From contig JAOWCC010000936.1 of NCBI GenBank assembly GCA_030867875.1, positions 11,602,095 through 11,666,094 of the forward strand: 64,000 nucleotides of DNA, read 5' to 3'. Positions within the stretch are counted from its first letter, which is position 1. Each line of letters begins with the position of its first letter. The notes below the pieces were generated by a model. That model worked only from the letters and a program-made list of their open reading frames with translations. It had not been told where the DNA came from and ran no database searches. A program made the position numbers and the translations under genes. Below are positions 27,253-40,326 of the stretch, in pieces. Source of the stretch: Actinernus sp. WN-2022 (Eukaryota; Cnidaria; Anthozoa; Actiniaria; Actinernidae).

Positions 27253-28507
27253 TGTATAACTGTTTCATCGCAGGTCAAATCCCAGCATTTTTTCGCTGTT
27301 TTTGTAATGACACTAAGCACAAGCATTCTGATCCTCTGGCTTTAGGATCAGCGGTTGTTTGATTTAATTGACTGGGGGGGGATTACAGCAAGAAAACAGA
27401 AAATTGACAACATATTGGCTGGCACCATGTTTTCATTACCTTCGATGTAATTACCGGTCATCCAATGACCCGATGGCTCTCGTGGAACTCTAAATGCACT
27501 GGGCACTTCTCCACGACCATTGGGGGTAAATCACCGTGATAACTTAGTTTTACGACCATCACAGGATCCCGTCTCACTCAACATCCCATCTATCTTTCTG
27601 GCTGCTGATAGGAGATCGTCGAAAAGTTTGATGCCTCTAAACATATTGTTCTTCCTCTTCGATATCTGGAATTTGAGGAAAAATTATCTATAAATAAATA
27701 ATCGTAGCTGAAAGTTTATGTTAACAAAAACTCACACCAACCCCATGCTTTTTCTTCATAAAGAAACTGAAGGATATTTCACTGATATATTACAGTGAAC
27801 CGGTGATCGCTTGGCATCTCTGAACGGAATGATACAAATGTTAAGAAGTAATTTGAGAGCACATGGGATTCATGATTGACAGGCCAGGCAAGCAATTATA
27901 CTACATGAAATGAAGAATGTACATTGACTTCCTAATAAAATTAGCACAGAGGATTTTGCTAGAATATGTTAGACTGAGAATAATCACCAAGTGTCACACT
28001 ACATGGCGGTCTTAGAAGTCTGACAACATTATCACATTCAAATACCTTTAAATGAAATAATATTATGAAGGCTGCACTGTTGCCACTTTACTTTGCTATC
28101 TCTAGTCTGCTTTGTCTCTCTCTTTGACTGACAAGCTTCAACGTTAACTTCGCTGTAAGATGTCTTTGTCATTGAGGCATTCCCCTAGGACACAAAAAGT
28201 GCTAAAATCGTTTAAATACTGGAAACCTCGAATGACATTTTATAATCACCGGCATGCCATTAAAATGATCACAACATCTACAGATTGAAGCTAAAAACTC
28301 GCACGTTTTCGAATCTTTCAACGATAGCAGACAGGAGATGGCACACAAACCTAGAATGTAATTACAGGTGATGATTTTTTTATTATTTCGCTGCATTTTG
28401 TTTCCTGCGGTCAGTGGTTTTTCAAAAATCGTTAAGCCAAAGACGTTTACTTTTTTTGGACGTCACAAACTGTGAGGGGTTATTTTCAGGTACTTATTAC
28501 TTATAAC
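27253..28507. other. Low-copy region with weak exon-like traces
   Basis: No convincing gene. AT-rich single-copy-looking sequence. On the minus strand there are exon-like pieces with stops: one at 27440-27665 (listed separately) and one ending near 27830 after a ttccgttcag acceptor-like site, whose frame is also broken by a TGA. A 64-codon minus frame at 28202-28396 shows no recognisable domain. Confidence 0.5.
27440..27665 (-). pseudogene. Possible decayed exon
   Basis: Read on the minus strand, a piece begins after a plausible acceptor (cctcaaattccag) and ends before a donor-like gtaatg. In one frame it gives about 75 codons with a protein-like look on both sides of a single in-frame TGA (after a KLSR stretch, followed by FTPNGRGEVPSAFRVPREPS). 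The stop means either a decayed exon, a sequencing error, or chance. The 14-mer ttgatgcctctaaa at its upstream side also occurs at the start of the exon candidate at 28508-28645, suggesting that the two are related copies. I recognise no family. Confidence 0.2.
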
Positions 28508-28645
28508 CTGTGAACGAAGCGTGTCATCAGAAGAGTCGATGATGATGGAGCAGCCTTTCCAGACGCTTATTTCAAGAACATATTCCTCCTCATAATCATC
28601 CCATGATTCATACTGATTGTTCTTCACGCGGCGATGTTGATGCCT
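28508..28645 (-). CDS. Possible internal exon, unknown protein
   Basis: On the minus strand, 46 codons are open between an acceptor-like ctttag and a gttataag site. The peptide starts RHQHRRVKNNQYES and includes an acidic WDDYEEEYV stretch and an IIIDSSDD stretch, which is coding-like in composition. There is no start codon in the piece, so it would have to be an internal exon. It shares its first bases with the decayed piece at 27440-27665, as expected for duplicated exons. No domain recognised. It could be part of a host gene or of an old transposon. RNA evidence is absent. Confidence 0.3.
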
Positions 28646-28677
28646 CTAAAGTATAAATATTTTCAAATATCAGTGTT

Positions 28678-28735
28678 ACAACTTGTCTCCAGGATATATT
28701 AATTGGCTTTCAGATTGTTAATTGTGAGAGACATT
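28678..28735. repeat. Short direct repeat, copy 1
   Basis: The stretch beginning acaacttg and containing ctccaggatatatt and ggctttcagattg recurs at 28852-28912, about 174 bp away, with a four-base insertion (aatt) and a few substitutions. It is a local duplication of about 60 bp with no recognised function. Confidence 0.75.
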
Positions 28736-28851
28736 TATTAGATACCATTATCATTATCATAAATTAGCCACAACTTAATTTCGCGAAATGTACAATGAGG
28801 CATAATCACTAAATTACCTTGCATTCTCTATATTGTGTCGTCGATCCGGCG

Positions 28852-28912
28852 ACAACTTGGCTCCAGGATATATTGGCTTTCAGATTGGTAATTGGGGGGT
28901 GGGGGGCATTTT
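28852..28912. repeat. Short direct repeat, copy 2
   Basis: Partner of 28678-28735. This copy contains a G-rich run (ggggggtggggggc) where copy 1 has gtgagagac. Confidence 0.75.
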
Positions 28913-29068
28913 CCTTAACCACAAAAGGGTACTTTAGGTAATGAATACACCATGAACATGAAAAGGTAACCATGCTGTAGCTACATTTTTCGTTCCTCAA
29001 TCCCCCTCCTCCCACTAGATGCGGCCCAAACAATGTTAACAAGTTACAAACCATTTCGATTTACCAAC

Positions 29069-29145
29069 CTTAGGCTGTAAGGCAACATAGTGGTTGCCAC
29101 TATGACCGAAAAAGAAAGTTCCGCTGGCATTTCTGGCTGAATGAT
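29069..29145 (-). CDS. Possible exon with OTU-like terminal His motif
   Basis: In one minus-strand frame this 77-nt piece reads NASGTFFFGHSGNHYVALQP, ending at a gttggt donor-like site. The NHYVAL pattern resembles the motif carrying the catalytic His at the end of OTU-type cysteine protease domains, which occur in host genes and in many transposon proteins. The match is short. The best upstream acceptor (a T-rich run ending in acag near 29166) would place stop codons in this frame, so either a weaker acceptor is used or the exon is dead. Low confidence. Confidence 0.22.
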
Positions 29146-31099
29146 CTTAAATTAATCCTCATCCTGTAAAAAAACAAAATCAAAATGTTTGTTATAAAAG
29201 CATGTTTCGAATTACGCATTTCTCCTGTGCACAGCGCACGCCCTGTTTGGTAGAGTTATTCAAAATATGACGCGAGAAAACGGGTGATTTAGCACTAGCC
29301 GATTTTTCCTCACAAAGCTTGTGATTTTTTGTCTCACAATTTTTCATCGCGCCTAAGTGCTCGAGAGGTAGATTCCGCTTCAAAAATAACCTGGAAAAAA
29401 ACGACATCGCAGGATTCGAGTTTTTAGGGCTATATTTGTGTGCTTACCGGGTGAGCAATTATAAACTTTCTTGAAACACACTTAACGACTCACAATATAA
29501 AGCAATGGTCGTTCTATGTGGTATGCTGTTCCAAACAGGTAGAACAGACGGTTTTCGACGCCATTTTGTAGGCAAGACTCAGAATGTTATGTCAAATAAT
29601 TCCCGTAAAATTGGAATTCTGAAACAACAATGAATTGCAATGAATTGCTCTATAGCTCCATGATACATTTGTTTGTAATTTTCCCGCACCAACAAAATCG
29701 ACATTTGGATGTAGGGAGTTTATCACGTTCAGCTAAACCGCCTGCTGGTTAATTGGTGCCCCAATTATTTGTATTTTTAAATATGAAACATCGGTTCAAT
29801 CCATCCAGCGCAAAAACATGTATTAAACCTTGTCACACGATAAGTCATGATATCTTGTCGCGCGACAAAACTTTCGTAGTTATGAATCCCTAAACAACAA
29901 AATCCCTTAATATTTTTTAAAAATAGTTGTATACACAAAATGACAGACTAATTGCGAATATATTTATCGACGAAATTACCCCATGCACCGTAATGATAAT
30001 TATTTTCTGATGCAGAACTTCAGACAATGCCCTAATGATCATTGCAGTGGCATAGTTTGTCTTTAGCAAATCAAGCAATCCCAGCCAAGTAGATTGCAGA
30101 TTGATATTTCCAACACCCAGCTTGCAAACAAAATCCATGCGATCGTTGCCAGCTTCCTAAAAGAGAACAATGCGCACATACCATCAAGGTATGGTATGAT
30201 ATTTCGGGTAAGATGACCCTTTCCGAATCTTAAGGTCTCGGTATATAGGTTCATGGAGTCATCGCGGAAAAACGCTCTCGTTTCGCCAGAATGTATTGGA
30301 TGGGGAAGGTTTATATATCAATTTAAAGCTCTTAGACCGTATAATTCGTTGCAATATTTTATTATTTTCCATAGTGAGGTGAAAAAGCAACCTGTTGAAA
30401 ACAACATTATGTCAAACTCCATCCCAGTCCCCGGACCAAAAAATATAACAGCGTTCCATCCAATTGGTGCGGCGGTGATTTTCAACTCCAAAACGAGGCA
30501 CCTTTCGATTTGACTTCCGGTGTCTCTTCAAAGCGTGAAGAGTTGTTTGGGACGGCGAAATGCGAGGTGACAAAAAATATTTCTCGGTCCTCGGCGAATG
30601 TTTGGTCATGAAACTTGGAGGATACGTAGCAAGGTGATATGTATACGGGATCCGGAAGTATCACGTCGATTGAGTGGATTCAAGGGTCATTTTAATTTTA
30701 CCGTGGAGATGACAGGTATGTGACAAGCCATCGCCATCGGCTTGCCGGCCTTTTCTCTCTTTAGGTAGAGTGAATTCAGGTTTCCTAGAAACTCGTTAAA
30801 TCGGCCCCCAAACCCCCAAATTCAAGACACAACAACTTAATCTTCATCAAAGTAAGTTTATTGTGTTATTGATTTGCCATTTAGTGCGATAAAATACCAG
30901 ATATTCTGGATGTTTGAACCTTCGTAGTTCAACTGTCAAATAAATTCAAACTTTGAGCTTGGGCTGCCTGTGGTTTTCACAAACCGAATTAACGCGCGTT
31001 TCTTCGAGCAAGTGACTAGACAAATGCAGCAAGGGTCGCGTCGGCACGATTCATAATTTATATTGGATTAAGGAATTTTATAAGAACAGCATCATAATA
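29146..31099. other. Region without a recognised gene
   Basis: About 2 kb of AT-rich sequence. It contains a 71-codon minus frame (29192-29407), an 86-codon plus frame (30253-30513) and overlapping minus frames around 30412-30664. None shows a domain I recognise, and overlapping frames on both strands around 30.4-30.6 kb make any single choice unsafe. No RNA gene or repeat seen. Confidence 0.5.
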
Positions 31100-31357
31100 T
31101 TAAAACTGAAGGGGAAGGAAAGTTTTAGAGTTATTTGTTATACACACAAGTCCTTCTTCAATTCGAGTGGCTCCGCTTGTTTTTCTTCTCAATTTGGATT
31201 TTGGTGTAGTTTCCTCATCCGTAAATTCATATTTGTCTCCTTCAGAACCAGACATTTCTCTAGTAATCCTGCTGAGTCTTTTTCTTTGTCTTTCTGTTCT
31301 TGCTTTCTTTATCTTAGCCTGACTTCGGTGAATTTCGCTACTATTAAAATTTTCAAG
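31100..31357 (-). CDS. Likely terminal exon, unknown basic/charged protein
   Basis: On the minus strand, 85 codons run open from directly after a strong acceptor-like site (pyrimidine-rich stretch ending gtcgttgtag) to a TAA at 31100-31102. The peptide begins LENFNSSEIHRSQAKIKK, continues with a very basic RTERQRKRLSRITRE stretch, then an acidic GDKYEFTDEE stretch, and ends NNSKTFLPLQF. There is a TAG exactly at the acceptor, so the frame must enter by splicing if it is real; the only internal Met gives about 51 codons. Composition is coding-like with alternating basic and acidic runs, possibly a nuclear or coiled protein tail. I do not recognise the family. It ends 160 bp outside the duplicated segment. 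Confidence 0.4.
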   Translation of the reverse strand, partial: LENFNSSEIHRSQAKIKKARTERQRKRLSRITREMSGSEGDKYEFTDEETTPKSKLRRKTSGATRIEEGLVCITNNSKTFLPLQF

Positions 31358-32884
31358 CTACAACGACAAAGGCCGGAAAAACTCAGTTCGCTGTAGCTGA
31401 ATGGCGTGGTACGTTTTCACAGATGCTCTCTTATTGGACGAAACGGTTTTCGGCACGTGTGGAGAAACTACGGTTTCAGTCTAAAATCTCCGGGTAATCT
31501 AAATTGAGACGTTACAAATGATTTCACTCGACTATCATTTTGAGCCGTCTGTAGGCGACAATGACAGAATATTTCAGAAGGGTTATATGACGCCAAAACA
31601 CCGCTCTGAAAAGAATCTCCAGATTTCAGTAGTCCAGGGGTTGACTCGTAAACTTTTAGCAAATTCTATTTTTCGCTGCAAATGACATGTATCCGGTTTT
31701 TACCAAAAGACTGAATTCGGCTTTTTAGCACTGCTGTATAAAATCTAACACATCGTCCGGCAAAACCTTTACAAAAGCGGTAACCTTTAGACAAAGAGCT
31801 GGCCAATCATACACTGGCTTCCTCGAGTGACCGGAATTCGCGGGACAGAGTGCGCTGAAGGGCGGCAAAAAATAATACCTTCTACTCTTGGTCGCTGAAC
31901 ATTTTCCCAAGTATTGAAACTTGTGACAAAAAATACTTTTTAAAAGCATAAATCAAGCGTTGTTTTAAAAATTACGCTTACAATTTGAGAAACCGAGAAA
32001 TCGGCGACCCCGGTCCGCGCACGAGTCTACTCTTAAAACCATGCTTCATTCCAGTGAGGAATACCGCCATGACAGCATATAACTATACCACTCTTGAAAC
32101 TCGGGCTTCCACTCTTAGCAAACCGGTAGCTATAGACAAATGGTCCAACTCATATTGATCCTCTAACTCGTACAGGTCCCATGTGCTCTTACATATCAGC
32201 GATAAAATACTCAGTTTGTAATCCACACAGTTTGGGAGTGGAAATTCTGGTAACGTGGGTATTTCAGTTACTCAAGAGTTATAAAACAGTGAGGATTTTG
32301 CTGGAAAGGTTCCTCATGGGTACAAAAGCTAAACACGTTATATATATGGCATAAATCGTCTTACCTTGATGAAAAATTACAAGATGAAACGGATCAGAAA
32401 TCTGAGTGTTGTAAGACGTCCTTACTGCAGCATAAGCCAAACAGAAAGAGGCACGTGCAGTGATACGGAAACAATTTCCTGGCAGACCTTCACCATGCGC
32501 ATGCACCCGCGAGACCTCCCACTGACCGGTTATGCACATGAGTCGACGTGTGCTCAAGGTTTCACCAAACAGAAAGCCCAAAGTTTGTTAATTACACGAA
32601 AAACAGACCAACTGCGATCCTTTGCGAGTTATGAAACAACTCCCAATTACTAACGTTTACTAACGGCCCAGTCTCATTTAGTCTCCTTTGCAGCGTTCTT
32701 AGTGCCGTACGTCCCCCCACCCCTCCATACAGCCTAAGGAGACTAAGTATCATTCTAGTTATAGACACTAAACTTTTGGGTCCTTTAATAACGGCCACAT
32801 GTTTTCAGTGATTCATTATATACAGCTAGCATTTTGGACCGTTTAGTAATGGCCTCAAGTCGTACGCCATTTCAGTATACAGCT

Positions 32885-33146
32885 AATTCAAAAAAGGTTG
32901 TCATGAACATTCGACATTCGATATTGCACATTCGACATTACGAGACCGCTATGGATTGTGGTCGCATTGCTTCGATTGTTAAAGTAATGAAACAATAAAG
33001 TAATTAGTACTTTCAGAGACACAAAATTGTGATTACTTTTTTGTTACAGTAATTACTATCTCGCAAGAAAACAATATAGAGATCACAATCCGTATCGGTC
33101 TCGTAATATCCAATGTGCAATGTCGAATGACAACCTCTTTTGAATT
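32885..33146. mobile_element. Small fold-back (MITE-like) element, copy A
   Basis: About 260 bp with imperfect terminal inverted repeats of roughly 85-100 bp. The left end is aattcaaaaaaggttgtcat and the right end is the complement of aattcaaaagaggttgtcat. Arms share acattcgacatt-like and attacgagaccg blocks. The AT-rich centre has taattact-type motifs. No coding capacity. It directly precedes the minisatellite. Confidence 0.8.
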
Positions 33147-33152
33147 ACTTTA

Positions 33153-36100
33153 GGTATACATATGCTGAATTTCGTCATTACATAACGGCCGTTTTCATAT
33201 TCCCCTCACATATATACGGATGCTGAATTTCGTCATTACATTACGGCCGTTTTCATATTCCCTCGCATATATACAGATGTTGAATTTCGTCATTACATAA
33301 CGGCCGTTTTCATGTTCCCCTTACATATACACAGATGTTGAATTTCGTCATTACATAACGGCCGTGTTCATGTTCCCCTTACATATATACAGATGCTGAA
33401 TTTCGTCATAACATAACGGCCGTTTTCATGTTCCCCTTACATAATTTTATACACAGATGCTGAATTTCGTCATTACATAACGGCCGTTTTCATATTCCCC
33501 TCACATATATACAGATGCTGAATTTCGTCATTACATAAAGCCCGTTTTCATGTTCTCCTTACATATATATATACATATGCTGAATTTCCTCATTACATAA
33601 CGGCCGTTTCCACGTTCTCTCTTACATATATACAGATGCTGAATTTCGTCATTACATAACGGCCGTTTTCATGTTCCCTCACATATATGCGGATGCTGAA
33701 TTTCGTCATTACATAACGGCTGTTTTCATGTTCCCTTATACATATGAAAATATGCTGAATTTCGTCATTACACTTGATAACGGCCGTTTTCATATTCTCC
33801 CTTACATATTTACAGATACTGAATTTCGTCATTACATAACGGTCGTTTTAATGTTCCCCTTACATATATACAGATGCTGAATTTCGTCATTACATAACGG
33901 CCGTTTTCATGTTCCCCTTACATATACACATATGCTGAATTTCGTCATTACATAACGGCCGTTTTCATGTTCCCCTTACATATACACAGATGCTGAATTT
34001 CGTCATTACATAACGGCCGTTTTCATGTTCTCTCTTACATATACACAGATGCTGAATTTCGTCATTACATAGCGCCCGTTTTCATGTTGAATTCAGATGC
34101 TGAATTTCGTCATTACATAACGGCCGTTTTCATGTTCCCCTTACATATATACAGATGCTGAATTTCGTCATTACATAACGCCCGTTTTCATCTTCCCCTT
34201 ACATATATATATACAGATGCTGAATTTCCTCATTACATAACGGCCGTTTTCATGTTCCCTTTACATATATACAGATGCTAAATTTCGTCATTACATAACG
34301 GCCGTTTTCATGTTCTCTCTTACATATACACAGATGCTGAATTTCGTCATTACATAGCGCCCGTTTTCATGTTGAATTCAGATGCTGAATTTCGTCATTA
34401 CATAACGGCCGTTTTCATGTTTCCCTTACATATATACAGATGCTGAATTTCGTAATTACATAACGTCCGTTTTCATGTTCCCCCTTATTTCGTCATTACA
34501 TAACGGCCGTTTTCATGTTGCCCTTACATATACACAGATGCTGAATTTCGTCATTACATAACGGCCGTTTTCATGTTCCCCTTACATATATACAGACTGA
34601 TGCTAAATTTCGTCATTACATAACGGCCGTTTTCATGTTCTCTCTTACATATACACAGATGCTGAATTTCGTCATTACATAGCGCCCGTTTTCTTGTTGA
34701 ATTCAGATGCTGAATTTCGTCATTACATAACGGCCGTTTTCATGTTCCCCTTACATATATACAGATGCTGAATTTCGTCATTATATAACGTCCGTTTTCA
34801 TGTTCCCCTTACATATATACAGATGCTGAATTTCGTCATTACATAACGCCCGTTTTCATCTTCCCCTTACATATATACAGATGCTGAATTTCCCCATTAC
34901 ATAACGGCCGTTTTCATGTTCCCCTGCCATATATACAGATGCTAAATTTCATCATTACATAACGGCCGTTTTCACGTTCTCTCTTACATATATACAGATG
35001 CTGAATTTCGTCATTACATAACGGCCGTTTTCATGTTCCCTCACATATATGCGGATGCTGAATTTCGTCATTACATAACGGCTGTTTTCATGTTCCCTTA
35101 TACATATGAAAATATGCTGAATTTCGTCATTACACTTGATAACGGCCGTTTTCATATTCTCCCTTACATATTTACAGATACTGAATTTCGTCATTACATA
35201 ACGGTCGTTTTAATGTTCCCCTTACATATATACAGATGCTGAATTTCGTCATTACATTACGGCCGTTTTCATGTTGCCCTTACATATACACAGATGCTGA
35301 ATTTCGTCATTACATAACGGCCGTTTTCATGTTCTCTCTTACATATACACAGATGCTGAATTTCGTCATTACATAGCGCCCGTTTTCATGTTGAATTCAG
35401 ATGCTGAATTTCGTCATTACATAACGGCCGTTTTCATGTTCCCCTTACATATATACAGATGCTGAATTTCGTCATTACATAACGCCCGTTTTCATCTTCC
35501 CCTTACATATATACAGAGGCTGAATTTCCTCATTACATAACAGCCGTTTTCATGTTCCCTTTACATATATACAGATGCTAAATTTCGTCATTACATAACG
35601 GCCGTTTTCATGTTCTCTCTTACATATACACAGATGCTGAATTTCGTCATTACATAGCGCCCGTTTTCATGTTGAATTCAGATGCTGAATTTCGTCATTA
35701 CATAACGGCCGTTTTCATGTTCCCCTTACATATATACAGATGCTGAATTTCGTCATTACATAACGTCCGTTTTCATATTCCCCCTTATTTCGTCATTACA
35801 TAACGGCCGTTTTCATGTTGCCCTTACATATACACAGATACTGAATTTCGTCATTACATAACGGCCGTTTTCATGTTCCCCTTACATATATACAGACTGA
35901 TGCTAAATTTCGTCATTACATAACGGCCGTTTTCATGTTCTCTCTTACATATACACAGATGCTGAATTTCGTCATTACATAGCGCCCGTTTTCTTGTTGA
36001 ATTCAGATGCTGAATTTCGTCATTACATAACGGCCGTTTTCATGTTCCCCTTACATATATACAGATGCTGAATTTCGTCATTACATAACGTCCGTTTTCA

Positions 36101-39100
36101 TGTTCCCCTTACATATATACAGATGCTGAATTTCGTCATTACATAACGCCCGTTTTCATCTTCCCCTTACATATATACAGATGCTGAATTTCCCCATTAC
36201 ATAACGGCCGTTTTCATGTTCCCCTGCCATATATACAGATGCTAAATTTCATCATTACATAACGGCCGTTTTGCACGTTCTCTCTTACATATATACAGAT
36301 GCTGAATTTCGTCATTACATAACGGCCGTTTTCATGTTCCCTCACATATATGCGGATGCTGAATTTCGTCATTACATAACGGCTGTTTTCATGTTCCCTT
36401 ATACATATGAAAATATGCTGAATTTCGTCATTACACTTGATAACGGCCGTTTTCATATTCTCCCTTACGTATTTACAGATACTGAATTTCGTCATTACAT
36501 AACGGTCGTTTTAATGTTCCCCTTACATATATACAGATGCTGAATTTCGTCATTACATTACGGCCGTTTTCATGTTGCCCTTACATATATACAGATGCTA
36601 AATTTCGTCATTACATAACGGCCGTTTTCATGTTCTCTCTTACATATACACAGATGCTGAATTTCGTCATTACATAGCGCCCGTTTTCATGTTGAATTCA
36701 GATGCTGAATTTCGTCATTACATAACGGCCGTTTTCATGTTTCCCTTACATATATACAGATGCTGAATTTCGTCATTACATAACGTCCGTTTTCATGTTC
36801 CCCCTTATTTCGTCATTACATAACGGCCGTTTTCATGTTGCCCTTACATATACACAGATGCTGAATTTCGTCATTACATAACGGCCGTTTTCATGTTCCC
36901 CTTACATATATACAGACTGATGCTAAATTTCGTCATTACATAACGGCCGTTTTCATGTTCTCTCTTACATATACACAGATGCTGAATTTCGTCATTACAT
37001 AGCGCCCGTTTTCTTGTTGAATTCAGATGCTGAATTTCGTCATTACATAACGGCCGTTTTCATGTTCCCCTTACATATATACAGATGCTGAATTTCGTCA
37101 TTACATAACGTCCGTTTTCATGTTCCCCTTACATATATACAGATGCTGAATTTCGTCATTACATAACGCCCGTTTTCATCTTCCCCTTACATATATACAG
37201 ATGCTGAATTTCCCCATTACATAACGGCCGTTTTCATGTTCCCCTGCCATATATACAGATGCTAAATTTCATCATTACATAACGGCCGTTTTCACGTTCT
37301 CTCTTACATATATACAGATGCTGAATTTCGTCATTACATAACGGCCGTTTTCATGTTCCCTCACATATATGCGGATGCTGAATTTCGTCATTACATAACG
37401 GCTGTTTTCATGTTCCCTTATACATATGAAAATATGCTGAATTTCGTCATTACACTTGATAACGGCCGTTTTCATATTCTCCCTTACATATTTACAGATA
37501 CTGAATTTCGTCATTACATAACGGTCGTTTTAATGTTCCCCTTACATATATACAGATGCTGAATTTCGTCATTACATTACGGCCGTTTTCATGTTGCCCT
37601 TACATATACACAGTTGCTGAATTTCGTCATTACATAACGGCCGTTTTCATGTTCTCTCTTACATATACACAGATGCTGAATTTCGTCATTACATAGCGCC
37701 CGTTTTCATGTTGAATTCAGATGCTGAATTTCGTCATTACATAACGGCCGTATTCATGTTCCCTTACATATATACAGATGCTGAATTTCGTCATTACATA
37801 ACGCCCGTTTTCATCTTCCCTTTACATATATACAGAGGCTGAATTTCCTCATTACATAACGGCCGTTTTCATGTTCCCTTTACATATATACAGATGCTAA
37901 ATTTCGTCATTACATAACGGCCGTTTTCATGTTCTCTCTTACATATACACAGATGCTGAATTTCGTCATTACATAGCGCCCGTTTTCATGTTGAATTCAG
38001 ATGCTGAATTTCGTCATTACATAACGGCCGTTTTCATGTTCCCCTTACATATATACAGATGCTGAATTTCGTCATTACATAACGTCCGTTTTCATATTCC
38101 CCCTTATTTCGTCATTACATAACGGCCGTTTTCATGTTGCCCTTACATATACACAGATACTGAATTTCGTCATTACATAACGGCCGTTTTCATGTTCCCC
38201 TTACATATATACAGACTGATGCTAAATTTCGTCATTACATAACGGCCGTTTTCATGTTCTCTCTTACATATACACAGATGCTGAATTTCGTCATTACATA
38301 GCGCCCGTTTTCTTGTTGAATTCAGATGCTGAATTTCGTCATTACATAACGGCCGTTTTCATGTTCCCCTTACATATATACAGATGCTGAATTTCGTCAT
38401 TACATAACGTCCGTTTTCATGTTCCCCTTACATATATACAGATGCTGAATTTCGTCATTACATAACGCCCGTTTTCATCTTCCCCTTACATATATACAGA
38501 TGCTGAATTTCCCCATTACATAACGGCCGTTTTCATGTTCCCCTGCCATATATACAGATGCTAAATTTCATCATTACATAACGGCCGTTTTGCACGTTCT
38601 CTCTTACATATATACAGATGCTGAATTTCGTCATTACATAACGGCCGTTTTCATGTTCCCTCACATATATGCGGATGCTGAATTTCGTCATTACATAATG
38701 GCTGTTTTCATGTTCCCTTATACATATGAAAATATGCTGAATTTCGTCATTACACTTGATAACGGCCGTTTTCATATTCTCCCTTACGTATTTACAGATA
38801 CTGAATTTCGTCATTACATAACGGTCGTTTTAATGTTCCCCTTACATATATACAGATGCTGAATTTCGTCATTACATTACGGCCGTTTCATGTTGCCCTT
38901 ACATATACACAGATGCTGAATTTCGTCATTACATAACGGCCGTTTTCATGTTCTCTCTTACATATACACAGATGCTGAATTTCGTCATTACATAGCGCCC
39001 GTTTTCATGTTGAATTCAGATGCTGAATTTCGTCATTACATAACGGCCGTTTTCATGTTCCCCTTACATATATACAGATGCTGAATTTCGTCATTACATA

Positions 39101-40326
39101 ACGCCCGTTTTCATCTTCCCCTTACATATATACAGATGCTGAATTTCCTCATTACATAACGGCCGTTTTCATGTTCCCTTTACATATATACAGATGCTAA
39201 ATTTCGTCATTACATAACGGCCGTTTTCATGTTCTCTCTTACATATACACAGATGCTGAATTTCGTCATTACATAGCGCCCGTTTTCATGTTGAATTCAG
39301 ATGCTGAATTTCGTCATTACATAACGGCCGTTTTCATGTTCCCCTTACATATATACAGATGCTGAATTTCGTCATTACATAACGTCCGTTTTCATATTCC
39401 CCCTTATTTCGTCATTACATAACGGCCGTTTTCATGTTGCCCTTACATATACACAGATACTGAATTTCGTCATTACATAACGGCCGTTTTCATGTTCCCC
39501 TTACATATATAAAGACTGATGCTAAATTTCGTCATTACATAACGGCCGTTTTCATGTTCTCTCTTACATATACACAGATGCTGAATTTCGTCATTACATA
39601 GCGCCCGTTTTCTTGTTGAATTCAGATGCTGAATTTCGTCATTACATAACGGCCGTTTTCATGTTGCCCTTACATATACACAGATGCTGAATTTCGTCAT
39701 TACATAACGCCCGTTTTCATGTTCCCCTTACATATATACAGATGCTGAATTTCCCCATTACATAACGGCCGTTTTCATGTTCCCCTGACATATATACAGA
39801 TGCTAAATTTCATCATTACATAACGGCCGTTTTCATGTTCTCTCTTACATATACACAGATGCTGAATTTCGTCATTACATAGCGCCCGTTTTCATGTTGA
39901 ATTCAGATGCTGATTTTCCTCATTACATAACGTAAGTTTTCAAGTTCCCCTTACATATATACAGATGCTGAATTTCGTCATTACATAATATCCGTTTTCA
40001 TGTTCCCCCTTATTTCGTCATTACATAACGGCGGTTTTCATGTTGCCCTTACATATACACAGATGCTGAATTTCGTCATTACATAACGCCCGTTTTCATG
40101 TTCCCCTTACATATACTGATACAGATGCTGAATTTCGTCATTACATAACGGCCGTTTTCATGTTGCCCTTACATATACACAGATGCTGAATTTCGTCATT
40201 ACATAACGGCCGTCTTCATTTTCCCCTTACATATATACAGATGCTGAAATTCGTCATTATATAACGGCCGTTTTCATGTTCCCTCTTATTTCCTTATTAC
40301 TTAACGTTCGTTTTCATGTTGCCCTC
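33153..40326. repeat. 58-bp minisatellite array A with higher-order structure
   Basis: Tandem copies of a unit of about 58 bp typified by gctgaatttcgtcattacat, aacggccgttttcatgttcc and ccttacatatatacagat. Variants include a shortened unit (gttccccc ttatttcgtc), one with gttgaattcagatg, and one with an acacttgataacgg insertion. The same series of variants returns with a period of about 2.32 kb (landmarks 34955 and 37275; 36214 and 38533). Open frames of 69-93 codons on both strands at these landmarks are by-products of the repeat. Confidence 0.95.

Larger units (their letters stand above)
31518..40326. repeat. Tandem segmental duplication, copy A
   Basis: An 8.8-kb segment starting atgatttcactcgac is repeated immediately at 40327. 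It comprises a 1.63-kb unique block (31518-33152) followed by the 58-bp minisatellite. Matching points are offset by 8809-8811 bp through the unique block and the first 4 kb of the array. The only differences I found in the unique block are homopolymer-length changes (near 31730, 32123 and 32712). Frames in the block, such as a 100-codon minus frame at 32279-32581 and an overlapping plus frame at 32366-32653, have no recognised domain. Confidence 0.93.

Noticed and set aside
27253..27290. tRNA-like box B (ggtcaaatccc) just after the gap
   Set aside because: No box A or cloverleaf can be drawn, and the upstream half is missing in the gap.
32279..32653. Overlapping 100- and 95-codon frames in the duplicated unique block as genes
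   Set aside because: They overlap on opposite strands, have no recognised domain, and their conservation in copy B only reflects the recent duplication.
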